Positions 1-6,810 of a stretch of DNA of 33,728 nucleotides are shown here, piece by piece. The stretch covers positions 1-33,728 of the forward strand of contig VMTC01000014.1 in the NCBI GenBank assembly GCA_013791765.1. The letters run 5' to 3'. Positions within the stretch are counted from its first letter, which is position 1, and the number at the start of each line of letters is the position of its first letter. Below the pieces are notes generated by a model that was not told the origin of the DNA, made no database searches, and saw only the letters and a list, made by a program, of their open reading frames with translations. The stretch is from Rhodoferax sp. GTDB taxonomy: Bacteria > Pseudomonadota > Gammaproteobacteria > Burkholderiales > Burkholderiaceae_C. The translations under genes were made by a program, and so were the position numbers.

Positions 1-333
1 CGGTGATTGGGCTATGCGACCGGGCTTTGGGGTGAAAGGCGCGCGTCGGCAAGCGCTTGCATACCCCAGCTTCAATTTCGCGTGTGTTTTCGCCCCAAAA
101 CCGCATGCGCATGGCCCAGTCGCCGGGCCGGGTTTAATACGCAAAGCCGTGGGTAAAGATGCTGCATTCGAGGTGTTTGCGAAACGCTAGTCCCACATAC
201 GCGGGCGGCGTGTGGTGGTCGCCCTGTCCTTGTGAACGGATTTACCCCCGGGGCGAGGGCAAATGCAGACTTGGGTCATGGTCGGCTGGCGCTGAACTGT
301 CACTGGACCGGCCCAACCGCGATCAGGCGCGCT
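1..333. other. Left-edge stretch without a convincing gene
   Basis: No recognisable gene was found in these 333 bases. Two weak minus-strand possibilities remain. One is an ORF beginning with an ATG at 112 (a second ATG at 106) that stays open to the window edge. It has no clear ribosome binding site and its translation resembles nothing I know. The other is a 34-codon open stretch from 241 down to a TAA at 134-136. It has no ATG and ends in the peptide FRKHLECSIFTHGFAY, and it could be the remnant C-terminus of a lost gene. Neither has codon-usage or motif support, so both are recorded only as things seen. Confidence 0.3.
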
Positions 334-1629
334 CTACAGCAACTGCATCTTTTTCGCCGCCTCAGTCAGCTCGCCGCGGAAGTCCGGGTGCGCAATCGCG
401 ATCATCTCCTGGGCGCGCTGTTTGGCCGACTTGCCGCGCAGCTGCGCCACCCCATATTCCGTCACCACATAGTTGATGTCGTTCTTGCTGGTGCTCATGT
501 GGGTGCCCGGTGCCAGCGTCGGCACGATGCGCGTGAGGCGGTCATTCTGGGCGGTGGACGGCAACACGATGAAGGCCTTGCCGCCGCGCGAGCGGTTGGC
601 AGCGCGCACAAAGTCAGCCTGGCCACCGGTGCCGGAATAGGGCACATGGCCCAGGCTCTCCGAGCCACATTGGCCCAGCAGATCGATCTGCAGCGTGGCA
701 TTGATCGCCATCAGCTTGTCATTCTTGGCCGCCAGATAGGGGTCATTGGTGAAGTCCACCGGGTGGATTTCCAGCGCCGGGTTGCGGTCCATGAACTGGT
801 ACAGTTTTTTGGAACCCAGCGCAAAGGTGGCGACCGTCTTGCCTGGCAGATAGCTCTTCTTGCGGTTGGTGATGGCGCCGCTTTCCACCAGGGTCAGGAT
901 GCCGTCGCCAATCATCTCGGTGTGCACGCCCAGGTCATGCTTGTGGGCCAGTTGCATCACCACCGCGTCCGGAATGCCGCCGTAGCCGATTTGCAGCGTG
1001 GAGCCGTCGTCGATCATGTCGGCCACGTACTTGCCAATCGCGACCTGCACCGGGCCAATTTTTGGCAAGCCCACCTCCATCACCGGCTCCGTGCTCTCCA
1101 CCAGCGCGGCCACTTGCGAAATATGCACATGGCAATTGCCGTTGGCATAGGGCACATTCGGGTTGACTTCCAGCACCACCGCGCGTGCTTTGGCCACGGC
1201 GGCCATGGTGTAGTCAGCGCCCAGACTGAGCGCAAAATAACCGTGCTGATCCATCGGCGACGCGATTGAAAAAACCACGTCAGCAGGAATCTGGCCGCGC
1301 TCGATCAGGCTGGGCATCTCGGAGAAATAGCTGGGAATGAAGTCGATCCAGCCGGCTTGCCCGCCAGCGCGGGTCGAGGCGCCAAAGAAGAACGCCACGT
1401 GGCGCACGTGCTCCACCGTCTCTGGGTCAATGTAGCCAAACTTGCGCACCGCCAGAATCTGCCCCACCTTGACGTCACGCAAGCGCCGGCGCTGCTCTGA
1501 CAGCGCGGTCAAAAGCGCAGGCGGCTCGCCGACTCCCGTGGGAACAATGATGAAGTCGCCGTTTTTGACATGCGAGATGGCATCGTCGGCGCTGCCGAGT
1601 TTGCTTTGGTATTGGTTTTTGAATGACAT
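334..1629 (-). CDS. Acetyl-CoA hydrolase/transferase family protein (4-hydroxybutyrate CoA-transferase-like)
   Basis: This 431-residue protein belongs to the family I CoA-transferase/acetyl-CoA hydrolase group (Cat1/Cat2/AbfT). It should move CoA between an acyl-CoA and a free carboxylate such as acetate, butyrate or 4-hydroxybutyrate in the cytoplasm. Visible family features are the N-terminal glycine-rich stretch near residues 31-36 and GYGGIPDAV near 215-223. HTEMIGDG follows at 236-243, and its Glu238 has the same number as the catalytic glutamate I recall for clostridial AbfT. The glycine-rich loop SGTGGQADF lies at 332-340. Length is normal for AbfT-type enzymes. It starts at an ATG with only a weak ribosome binding site, 135 bp downstream of rlmJ on the same strand. 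The substrate cannot be fixed from sequence; 4-hydroxybutyrate or acetate are the best guesses. Confidence 0.85.
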   Translation of the reverse strand: MSFKNQYQSKLGSADDAISHVKNGDFIIVPTGVGEPPALLTALSEQRRRLRDVKVGQILAVRKFGYIDPETVEHVRHVAFFFGASTRAGGQAGWIDFIPSYFSEMPSLIERGQIPADVVFSIASPMDQHGYFALSLGADYTMAAVAKARAVVLEVNPNVPYANGNCHVHISQVAALVESTEPVMEVGLPKIGPVQVAIGKYVADMIDDGSTLQIGYGGIPDAVVMQLAHKHDLGVHTEMIGDGILTLVESGAITNRKKSYLPGKTVATFALGSKKLYQFMDRNPALEIHPVDFTNDPYLAAKNDKLMAINATLQIDLLGQCGSESLGHVPYSGTGGQADFVRAANRSRGGKAFIVLPSTAQNDRLTRIVPTLAPGTHMSTSKNDINYVVTEYGVAQLRGKSAKQRAQEMIAIAHPDFRGELTEAAKKMQLL

Positions 1630-1764
1630 GGTGCGGTGGATCGTCCCGATGAGCCCAACGTGACTGGGCAGGAATTTGACTGAGGCAACGCACGCCTGCC
1701 CGGCGCACGTCGAACCCGGGCGGTCACCAAAACGGGTGACCTGCGAGGTGCTATTGGGGCGTGA

Positions 1765-2721
1765 TCAACCGCCGCTCTCGACAGTGAAAGCGGCGTGCTG
1801 GTCTTGACCAAGCAGTTCAACCAGTTGGGGCAACGCGAGCTGCAATGCCGCCTTCAAGGTGTGCGGCGGGTTGATGATGAACATGCCGCTGGCGGGCAGG
1901 CCTGGGCGGATGACTTCGCCCTCTTCATCGGCGGTCAGCTTGCTCGATTTGACGGTCAGTGTGGCGTTCAGCCAGGGCTTGCCGGCCTTGTTGGCCAGGG
2001 TTTTGAGCTTGCGCGGCACGTCGTGCGCTTCGGGGCGCGGAATGATCGGGTACCAGACGGCATAGGTGCCGGTGGCAAAGCGGGTCAAGGCATCGGCCAC
2101 CATCGCGACGACGCGGGCGTAGTCGTTCTTGATTTCGTAGCTGGGGTCGCTCAGCACCAGCGCCCGGCGCGCTGGCGGTGGCAAGAATTTCTTGATGCCT
2201 TCAAAGCCATCCTCGCGCAGCACCGCGACCTGGCGCCCGGCTTCGAGCTGCGCAATATTGGCCGACAGTGTCTTTGCGTCGGTCGGGTGGATTTCGAACA
2301 CCTTGAGCTTGTCGCGCTCACCGAGCAGGCGCTGGATGATGAACGGCGAGCCGGGATAGACCTTGTGGCTGCCCTTGCTGTTGAAGCTGGCCACCAGGTC
2401 CAGGTAATCCTTCAAGGCCGGGGCCAGCGTCTCGGTGCTGGTTTTTAATTTGACTACTTTTTTTATAGCTGCTTGGGCTTTAATGGCGAGGGCTACAGGC
2501 TCATTCAATGCAGAAATAAGGCGCAAAAACCCTTGGCCCGCTTCACCGCTGGTGGCGGCGTATTCACCATCGAGCCGGTACAGACCAGCACCGGCATGGG
2601 TGTCAAACACCGTGAGCGCCGTGTCTTTTTGCAGCAAATGCCGGAGAACGGCCAACAGCACAGTGTGTTTGAGTACGTCGGCATGATTGCCGGCATGAAA
2701 GGCGTGGCGATAACTAAACAT
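1765..2721 (-). CDS. rlmJ: 23S rRNA (adenine(2030)-N(6))-methyltransferase RlmJ
   Basis: RlmJ methylates N6 of A2030 in 23S rRNA using S-adenosylmethionine. The 318-residue product starts MFSYRHAFHAGNHADVLKH, matching the start of E. coli YhiR/RlmJ, so the ATG at 2721 is preferred over one seven codons upstream. DTHAGAGLYRL (40-50) is the SAM-binding region. The motif IV segment is DPSY (192-195), where the E. coli protein, as I recall, has DPPY. FATGTYAVWYP downstream is also family-typical. The protein is longer than the roughly 280 residues of the E. coli enzyme. Part of the excess, around residues 69-97, comes from an interspersed repeat read antisense (2465-2500). It follows the barrel gene on the same strand, across a 248-bp gap that holds a hairpin. 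Confidence 0.9.
   Translation of the reverse strand: MFSYRHAFHAGNHADVLKHTVLLAVLRHLLQKDTALTVFDTHAGAGLYRLDGEYAATSGEAGQGFLRLISALNEPVALAIKAQAAIKKVVKLKTSTETLAPALKDYLDLVASFNSKGSHKVYPGSPFIIQRLLGERDKLKVFEIHPTDAKTLSANIAQLEAGRQVAVLREDGFEGIKKFLPPPARRALVLSDPSYEIKNDYARVVAMVADALTRFATGTYAVWYPIIPRPEAHDVPRKLKTLANKAGKPWLNATLTVKSSKLTADEEGEVIRPGLPASGMFIINPPHTLKAALQLALPQLVELLGQDQHAAFTVESGG
2465..2500 (+). repeat. Interspersed repeat copy 1 (TAGC-N22-GCTA), inside rlmJ, antisense to it
   Basis: The 30-nt core runs from TAGC at 2466 to GCTA ending at 2495. A run of seven T lies just upstream and AGGC follows the core, as in other copies. It sits on the strand opposite to rlmJ. Read along rlmJ it encodes residues 75-86, PVALAIKAQAAI, followed by lysines from the T-run. 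The segment looks like an added loop between two conserved parts of the methyltransferase. No stop codon is introduced. Confidence 0.8.
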
Positions 2722-2926
2722 GGTGGCAATGGTAACCGGCACCGGCTTGCCTTACTGTCATTGAACTACCGCTTCCAGTGGATTGCAGTGGCTTCGGCCG
2801 ACGGACCGAGGTATACCGCTCTATGGCCCACGCCCGCGGGCGAGCGGCACACCGGCCCCAGGCATTGCCGAGGTCGGCAGTCGGCTGGCCCGGGACCCCC
2901 TGCGGATTGCGCGCAAGGGCTTTGAT

Positions 2927-2957
2927 CGCCCTGAGTTGAAATTTATTACTCAGGGCG
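2927..2957 (-). terminator. Hairpin after the barrel gene, possible terminator
   Basis: A perfect 10-bp inverted repeat (CGCCCTGAGT at 2927-2936, ACTCAGGGCG at 2948-2957) with an 11-nt AT-rich loop begins 12 nt after the stop codon of the outer-membrane protein gene. No run of T follows on the minus strand, so it may act as an mRNA-stabilising 3' stem or a weak terminator rather than a classic intrinsic one. The remaining sequence to rlmJ shows no recognisable gene. Confidence 0.5.
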
Positions 2958-2969
2958 TCGGCCCGAACT

Positions 2970-3677
2970 TTAGTAACGGTCTTGCTTTGGTTCGCGCTTG
3001 GGTGCCACGTAAGGCTCTGGCGCAGGAGCGACATAGGCTGGTGCAGGAGCAACATAGGCTGGTGCAGGAGCAACATAGGCTGGTGCAGGAGCAACATAGG
3101 CCGGTGCAGGTGCCACATAGACCGGTGCAGGTGCAACATAGGCCGGTGAAGGAGATTTGCCGCCAAACGCGATGTTCAGTCCCGCAGACACGATCCAGTC
3201 ACCCAGATTGTTGGCACCCGCATCGTTGCCGTGTGCCTGGTAACGGGCGTCCGCACGAAAGTCAACGTTCCTGCTCAGTTGCCTGGTAAAGCCCATGCCA
3301 ACCCTGGCCATCAAATTGTCGTTATTGTCGGCGTCAGAGTAACCTTCCCGTGCCCAGGCCAGGCCGGCCACCGCGTAAGGGGCAAAGTTGGGGTTGCGGT
3401 TAAAGAAATACAGGGCGTCCACGCCGATATTGCCTTGTTCGTCATTCTTGCCGTCCAGTCGCAGGTACTGGCCGCCGACTTCCATGTTCCATTTTTCGTT
3501 CAGCATCTTGCCAACAGCCAGTCCCACGCCACCACCGGTGCTTTTTGCCCGGTCGTTGTCGTTGATGACCACGCTTGCGGTTGGTGCGAGATACCAGCCG
3601 GAGTGGGTTGCCTGGGCTAACGCTGCGGTCCCAGTTAAACCAAGAACAAGGGCGGCGGCAAAGGATGAAGTTTTCAT
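2970..3677 (-). CDS. Outer membrane beta-barrel protein (OmpA-barrel-like) with AYVAPAP repeat tail
   Basis: A 235-residue secreted protein. Residues 1-23 form a clear signal peptide ending in an ALAQA-type cleavage site. Residues 24-176 alternate hydrophobic and polar residues as in the eight-stranded OmpA/OmpX-type barrel (GWYLAPTASVVI at 27-38, YAVAGLAWA in the middle, WIVSAGLNIAFGG at the end). From 179 to 220 there are six heptads AYVAPAP (one with V first), then a partial unit and a charged end REPKQDRY. The usual OmpA peptidoglycan-binding domain is absent, so either the gene ends in what is normally a linker or the proline-rich tail is itself functional. The gene is flanked by a hairpin downstream and a long intergenic region upstream. 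The ligand or role is unknown. Confidence 0.8.
   Translation of the reverse strand: MKTSSFAAALVLGLTGTAALAQATHSGWYLAPTASVVINDNDRAKSTGGGVGLAVGKMLNEKWNMEVGGQYLRLDGKNDEQGNIGVDALYFFNRNPNFAPYAVAGLAWAREGYSDADNNDNLMARVGMGFTRQLSRNVDFRADARYQAHGNDAGANNLGDWIVSAGLNIAFGGKSPSPAYVAPAPVYVAPAPAYVAPAPAYVAPAPAYVAPAPAYVAPAPEPYVAPKREPKQDRY
3018..3143 (-). repeat. Tandem 21-bp repeat, six units, coding AYVAPAP heptads
   Basis: Six consecutive 21-bp units encode the heptad AYVAPAP (second unit VYVAPAP), with a partly matching seventh unit beyond. Neighbouring units in the middle are nearly identical at the nucleotide level, which points to recent slippage or unequal recombination. Because the unit is a multiple of three, copy-number change alters tail length without breaking the frame. 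Confidence 0.85.
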
Positions 3678-3932
3678 GTTGACTTTCAGGATGAATGGGG
3701 GCAGTTGTGATTACGAATACATCGTGGAAGAAGTATTGCATGAGAAAGCCATTTCTTTTCTTGTTTGCTGAAGGATACATTCCCGATCTTTTGTAAGAAT
3801 TTTCCTTTTACGACGTAGGCCTGCGCCCGGTCGCAGTCCCTGGTCTGCCAGGCCAGCAACGCCGTCCGGGGCCGCCGCCAGGCCCCATTCCGCCCGGCCC
3901 GCAGCAAGTCTACGGTCTCGTGCCCGGCGTCC
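3678..3932. other. Intergenic stretch upstream of the barrel gene
   Basis: This stretch holds the untranslated leader and promoter of the minus-strand barrel gene. No convincing promoter hexamers could be fixed. From about 3815 to 3932 the sequence is GC-rich and proline-codon-like in one plus frame, but it has no start codon, family motif or ribosome binding site. It is probably non-coding or debris flanking the transposase remnant to its right. Confidence 0.4.
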
Positions 3933-4055
3933 TTACTCCGCAATGTTATTCACGGCTTCTGTATGGTTGGCGTAATCCTGCTGCCCAACGCTCTCCATCT
4001 TCAAATTCAGAAAGAAGGGCTCGATTACCGCGTTGACGCTCCTATGGCAAGTGTC
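3933..4055 (-). pseudogene. Remnant of an IS3-family transposase (OrfB C-terminal part)
   Basis: Read on the minus strand, this segment gives NAVIEPFFLNLKMESVGQQ followed by DYANHTEAVNNIAE and a stop at 3933-3935. This closely follows the IS3-family integrase-core stretch that normally reads DNAVMESFF.NLK.E.....Y....EA...I..YI. It includes the glutamate of the DDE triad and the tyrosine and alanine spacing after it. Upstream the match degrades within about ten codons. The expected continuation (YI..FYN..R.H..LG) is missing after the stop. It is therefore a small fragment of a former insertion sequence. No intact terminal inverted repeats or target duplications were recognised. Confidence 0.7.
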
Positions 4056-4136
4056 AGCTGCAGAGTCTTTCAAATCGGCAAAGTTCGCATCTTCATCTGG
4101 GCCGGAGACTAAAACGGGGCACTGCGCCCAATCTCA

Positions 4137-4142
4137 TATAAT
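4137..4142 (+). promoter_or_regulatory. Probable -10 element of the rplM-rpsI operon
   Basis: A perfect TATAAT lies 123 nt before the rplM start codon. No good -35 hexamer sits 16-18 nt upstream. The predicted transcript would start near 4149 and begin with a stem made by GCTTCGC (4148-4154) and GCGAAGC (4175-4181). Ribosomal protein leaders are often regulatory, but this particular stem is not one I recognise. Confidence 0.5.
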
Positions 4143-4264
4143 GTCCGGCTTCGCAGCGCTTTTGTGGCTCCGCGGCGAAGCTTGTACCCCACCTAAGAGA
4201 TTCCCATCAGAGGAACGCCGACCGTGGAAAAGAGTCCGACAAACCCTTCTCTAGTAGAAAACTC

Positions 4265-4696
4265 ATGACCAAAACTTTCAGCGCTAAAGCAGCTGACGTG
4301 GTGCACGAGTGGTTTGTGATTGACGCGACCGACAAGGTCCTCGGACGAGTAGCCAGCGAAGTTGCTCTCCGTTTGCGCGGCAAACACAAGGCCATTTATA
4401 CGCCTCACGTCGATACCGGTGACTTCATTGTCATCATCAATGCAGCCCAGCTGCGTGTCACCGGCGCCAAGTCGACCGACAAAATCTATTACAGCCATTC
4501 TGGCTATCCGGGCGGCATCTCCAGTGTCAATTTCCGCGATATGCAAGCGAAATTCCCGGGCCGTGCCCTGGAAAAAGCGGTCAAGGGCATGCTGCCCAAG
4601 GGCCCGCTTGGCTACGCCATGATCAAGAAGCTCAAGGTGTACGGTGGTGCTGAGCACCCGCACACTGCCCAGCAACCCAAAGTGTTGGAACTTTAA
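4265..4696 (+). CDS. rplM: 50S ribosomal protein L13
   Basis: L13 is an early assembly protein of the large ribosomal subunit. The 143-residue product matches the family along its whole length: [18 protein letters not shown] near residues 36-53, [12 protein letters not shown] near 104-115, and the C-terminal [18 protein letters not shown]. coli L13 has 142 residues. It is the first gene of the conserved rplM-rpsI operon, with the rpsI start 10 nt downstream of its stop. The ATG is preceded by a poor Shine-Dalgarno sequence. Transcription probably comes from the TATAAT near 4137, through a leader of about 115 nt. Confidence 0.98.
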   Translation: MTKTFSAKAADVVHEWFVIDATDKVLGRVASEVALRLRGKHKAIYTPHVDTGDFIVIINAAQLRVTGAKSTDKIYYSHSGYPGGISSVNFRDMQAKFPGRALEKAVKGMLPKGPLGYAMIKKLKVYGGAEHPHTAQQPKVLEL

Positions 4697-4706
4697 GGAG
4701 CCACTG

Positions 4707-5099
4707 ATGATTGGTGAATGGAACAATGGTACCGGCCGTCGCAAATCAAGCGTCGCCCGTGTTTTCCTAAAAAAAGGCTCCGGCCAGATCGTGGTCAACG
4801 GCAAGGCAATTGAAAAATTCTTTGGCCGCGCAACCTCCATCATGATCTGCAAGCAGCCTCTGCTGCTGACCAACCACGCTGAAACGTTTGACATCATGGT
4901 CAACGTCGCTGGCGGCGGTGAGTCGGGTCAAGCCGGCGCGGTGCGCCACGGTATTACCCGTGCCCTGATTGACTACGATGCCACGCTCAAGCCTGAGTTG
5001 AGCAAAGCCGGTTTCGTCACGCGCGATGCACGTGAAGTGGAGCGTAAGAAAGTTGGCTTCCACGGTGCACGTCGCCGTAAGCAGTTCAGCAAGCGTTAA
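4707..5099 (+). CDS. rpsI: 30S ribosomal protein S9
   Basis: S9 is a small-subunit protein whose C-terminal tail reaches the P-site tRNA. The 130-residue product carries the family start [19 protein letters not shown], the central [17 protein letters not shown] and the basic tail [14 protein letters not shown]. The ATG at 4707 is chosen because AAGGAG lies 6 nt upstream and the protein then begins as in relatives ([13 protein letters not shown]). It is translated from the rplM transcript and followed 38 nt later by a strong terminator, closing a two-gene operon. Confidence 0.98.
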   Translation: MIGEWNNGTGRRKSSVARVFLKKGSGQIVVNGKAIEKFFGRATSIMICKQPLLLTNHAETFDIMVNVAGGGESGQAGAVRHGITRALIDYDATLKPELSKAGFVTRDAREVERKKVGFHGARRRKQFSKR

Positions 5100-5137
5100 T
5101 TTCATTTCAAATTACGCTGGCGATTTGTTGCCAAATG

Positions 5138-5177
5138 ACAGCCGCCAGAATGCAGATTCCGGCGGCTGTTTGCTTTT
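5138..5177 (+). terminator. Intrinsic terminator of rplM-rpsI
   Basis: ACAGCCGCC (5138-5146) pairs perfectly with GGCGGCTGT (5161-5169). After one A-C mismatch the stem continues with GAAT/ATTC around a four-base loop. The stem is followed by the T-rich tail TTGCTTTT. It lies 38 nt after the rpsI stop codon. Confidence 0.85.
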
Positions 5178-5202
5178 CCCCCCACCCAATTAGGTTTCCA
5201 TC

Positions 5203-5931
5203 TTGCGCCTGCGTTTGCTTATTCGCCGCCTGACGGTCAGCGCCCCGCGCATGGCGGTGCGCAGCGCCATGCCCTGGCCCTTGCGCTGGCTCGCACTGGC
5301 GATTGTTTTAGGTTTTTGCGCCGCTCTTGCTTTGTGGGCGTTCGAGTTTGGCAAAGACATTGCCGGACTGGAACGAGGAACCAAAGCTCAATTGCAGCAG
5401 GTGCGCACCGAACTGGCGGCGCTGCAGCTTGAGTTGGCGACGGTGAAGAGCGCGCGTGACCAGGCCCAGTCTGTCGCTAACACCGTGGACACTTTGCTGA
5501 CCACTGAAAAGGTGGCGCAGGAGAGTCTGCTGGCGCAAAACAAACAACTCGAGGCCGAGAACCGCAGCTTGCGTGATGATCTGGGTTTTTTTGAGACACT
5601 GATTCCGGCGCAGGTTGGCGGGGCAATCGCAATTCGAGGCCTGCAGGGCGAACTGCGCAACGAGCGCGAAATAAGATGGCAGGTTCTGGTGATTCAGGCC
5701 AACAAAAATGCGCCGGAGTTCAACGGGCGACTGGAATTGAGCTTCAGCGGTTTGCTCAATGGCAAACCGTGGCTGGCGACTTTGCCGGGTGGTGCGCAGG
5801 TACTCAAGTTGAAGCAGTATGGTCGCATGGAAGGCGTCTTTGAGCTTCCGGCGCAAGTCGTGGTCAAGGGTCTGAGCGCCAAGGTACTGGAGGGTTCCTT
5901 GGTGAGATCGGCGCAATCCATCAAGCTATAG
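5203..5931 (+). CDS. Inner-membrane coiled-coil protein, DUF6776-type
   Basis: A 242-residue protein with a short basic N-terminus and one membrane segment near residues 28-48 (WLALAIVLGFCAALALWAF). A coiled coil follows from about 55 to 130, rich in Leu, Glu and Gln (LQQVRTELAALQLELATV). The C-terminal domain of about 110 residues is probably exported. In Burkholderiales this family commonly precedes a bactofilin gene, as here, so a role in cell shape or envelope is plausible but unproven. The start is uncertain. The ORF begins at a TTG (5203) that keeps an arginine-rich leader; ATGs at 5251 and 5269 would shorten it by 16 or 22 residues. The bactofilin start codon follows 36 nt after its stop. 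Confidence 0.75.
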   Translation: MRLRLLIRRLTVSAPRMAVRSAMPWPLRWLALAIVLGFCAALALWAFEFGKDIAGLERGTKAQLQQVRTELAALQLELATVKSARDQAQSVANTVDTLLTTEKVAQESLLAQNKQLEAENRSLRDDLGFFETLIPAQVGGAIAIRGLQGELRNEREIRWQVLVIQANKNAPEFNGRLELSFSGLLNGKPWLATLPGGAQVLKLKQYGRMEGVFELPAQVVVKGLSAKVLEGSLVRSAQSIKL

Positions 5932-5967
5932 TGCAACTTCACGAGCAGCAAATTTAAGGAGACCACC

Positions 5968-6369
5968 GTGTTTAACAAGAAGAAACAACCCCCCATCAAG
6001 AGCCTGATCGCCGAAGGCAGTCAGATTGACGGCAATATCAGTTTTGCCGATGGCTTGCGCATCGATGGGGCGATTGTGGGCAACCTGTATGCCAAAACCG
6101 ATAAAGCCAGCATTCTGGTCATTTCGGAGTCCGCAACCGTGATTGGCGAGATTCATGCTGATCACATCATCATCAATGGCTCCGTCAAAGGACCGGTACA
6201 CGCGCGCGTCATGCTCGAGCTGCAGCCCAAAGCCCGCATCCAGGGCGATGTGCACTACGCAGCACTGGAGATGCATCAGGGGGCTATCATCGCCGGGCAA
6301 TTGGGCCCACTGGCAGGCGTTGAGGTGGAAGAAAAGCCCTTGCTGAAGCTGGCAGCAAACAACGCCTGA
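5968..6369 (+). CDS. Bactofilin (polymer-forming cytoskeletal protein)
   Basis: Bactofilins self-assemble into filaments through a right-handed beta-helix and recruit cell-wall enzymes. This 133-residue protein has the core from about residue 13 to 110, with the repeating short beta turns of the family (GSQIDGNISF, GLRIDGAIVGN, SATVIGEIHA, GSVKGPVHA, ARIQGDVHY). It also has a short basic N-terminus (MFNKKKQPP), which often serves for membrane contact. The start is GTG at 5968, supported by AAGGAG 6 nt upstream. The upstream coiled-coil membrane gene is a likely partner. Two neighbouring loci carry wall hydrolase and recycling genes. Confidence 0.92.
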   Translation: MFNKKKQPPIKSLIAEGSQIDGNISFADGLRIDGAIVGNLYAKTDKASILVISESATVIGEIHADHIIINGSVKGPVHARVMLELQPKARIQGDVHYAALEMHQGAIIAGQLGPLAGVEVEEKPLLKLAANNA

Positions 6370-6426
6370 CTGAATGGTTGAGTAAATTGCGTTAGTATTC
6401 CCTCACTTAATTCAACGGAGAAATCC

Positions 6427-6789
6427 ATGAGCGCCGTCGCCGAAAACATCCAAACCGAAATGCCAAGCCCCATTCTCTTTACCGACAGTGCCGCAGCTAA
6501 AGTAGCTGACCTGATTGCTGAAGAGGGAAACCCTGACCTGAAACTGCGCGTGTTCGTGCAGGGTGGCGGCTGCTCCGGCTTTCAGTATGGTTTTACCTTT
6601 GATGAAATTACCAATGAAGACGACACCACCATGACGAAAAATGGTGTGTCCCTGTTGATCGACGCCATGAGCTACCAGTATCTGGTGGGCGCCGAGATTG
6701 ACTACAAAGAAGACCTGGAAGGGGCTCAGTTCGTGATCAAGAACCCCAACGCAACCACCACCTGTGGCTGCGGATCGAGCTTTTCTTAA
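6427..6789 (+). CDS. erpA: Iron-sulfur cluster insertion protein ErpA
   Basis: ErpA is an A-type carrier that delivers [4Fe-4S] clusters to apoproteins. The 120-residue product has the three ligand cysteines in the expected places: [11 protein letters not shown] (Cys49) and TTCGCGSSF (Cys113, Cys115). The N-terminal extension [15 protein letters not shown] is typical of betaproteobacterial ErpA. CGGAG lies just before the ATG. It converges with anmK, whose stop is 21 nt downstream. The order erpA, anmK, M23 peptidase, tyrS is shared with Pseudomonas, as I recall, which supports the assignment over IscA. Confidence 0.93.
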   Translation: MSAVAENIQTEMPSPILFTDSAAAKVADLIAEEGNPDLKLRVFVQGGGCSGFQYGFTFDEITNEDDTTMTKNGVSLLIDAMSYQYLVGAEIDYKEDLEGAQFVIKNPNATTTCGCGSSFS

Positions 6790-6810
6790 AGGGTTGAGGG
6801 CGTTGCCCGG

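Noticed and set aside
232-1269. Long plus-strand ORF of 345 codons
   Set aside because: It is antisense to the CoA-transferase, has no recognisable domain and the His/Arg/Gln-rich composition of a shadow frame in GC-rich DNA.
3686-3943. Minus-strand ORF of 85 codons upstream of the barrel gene
   Set aside because: It has no motif or ribosome binding site and begins within the transposase remnant in another frame; treated as intergenic.
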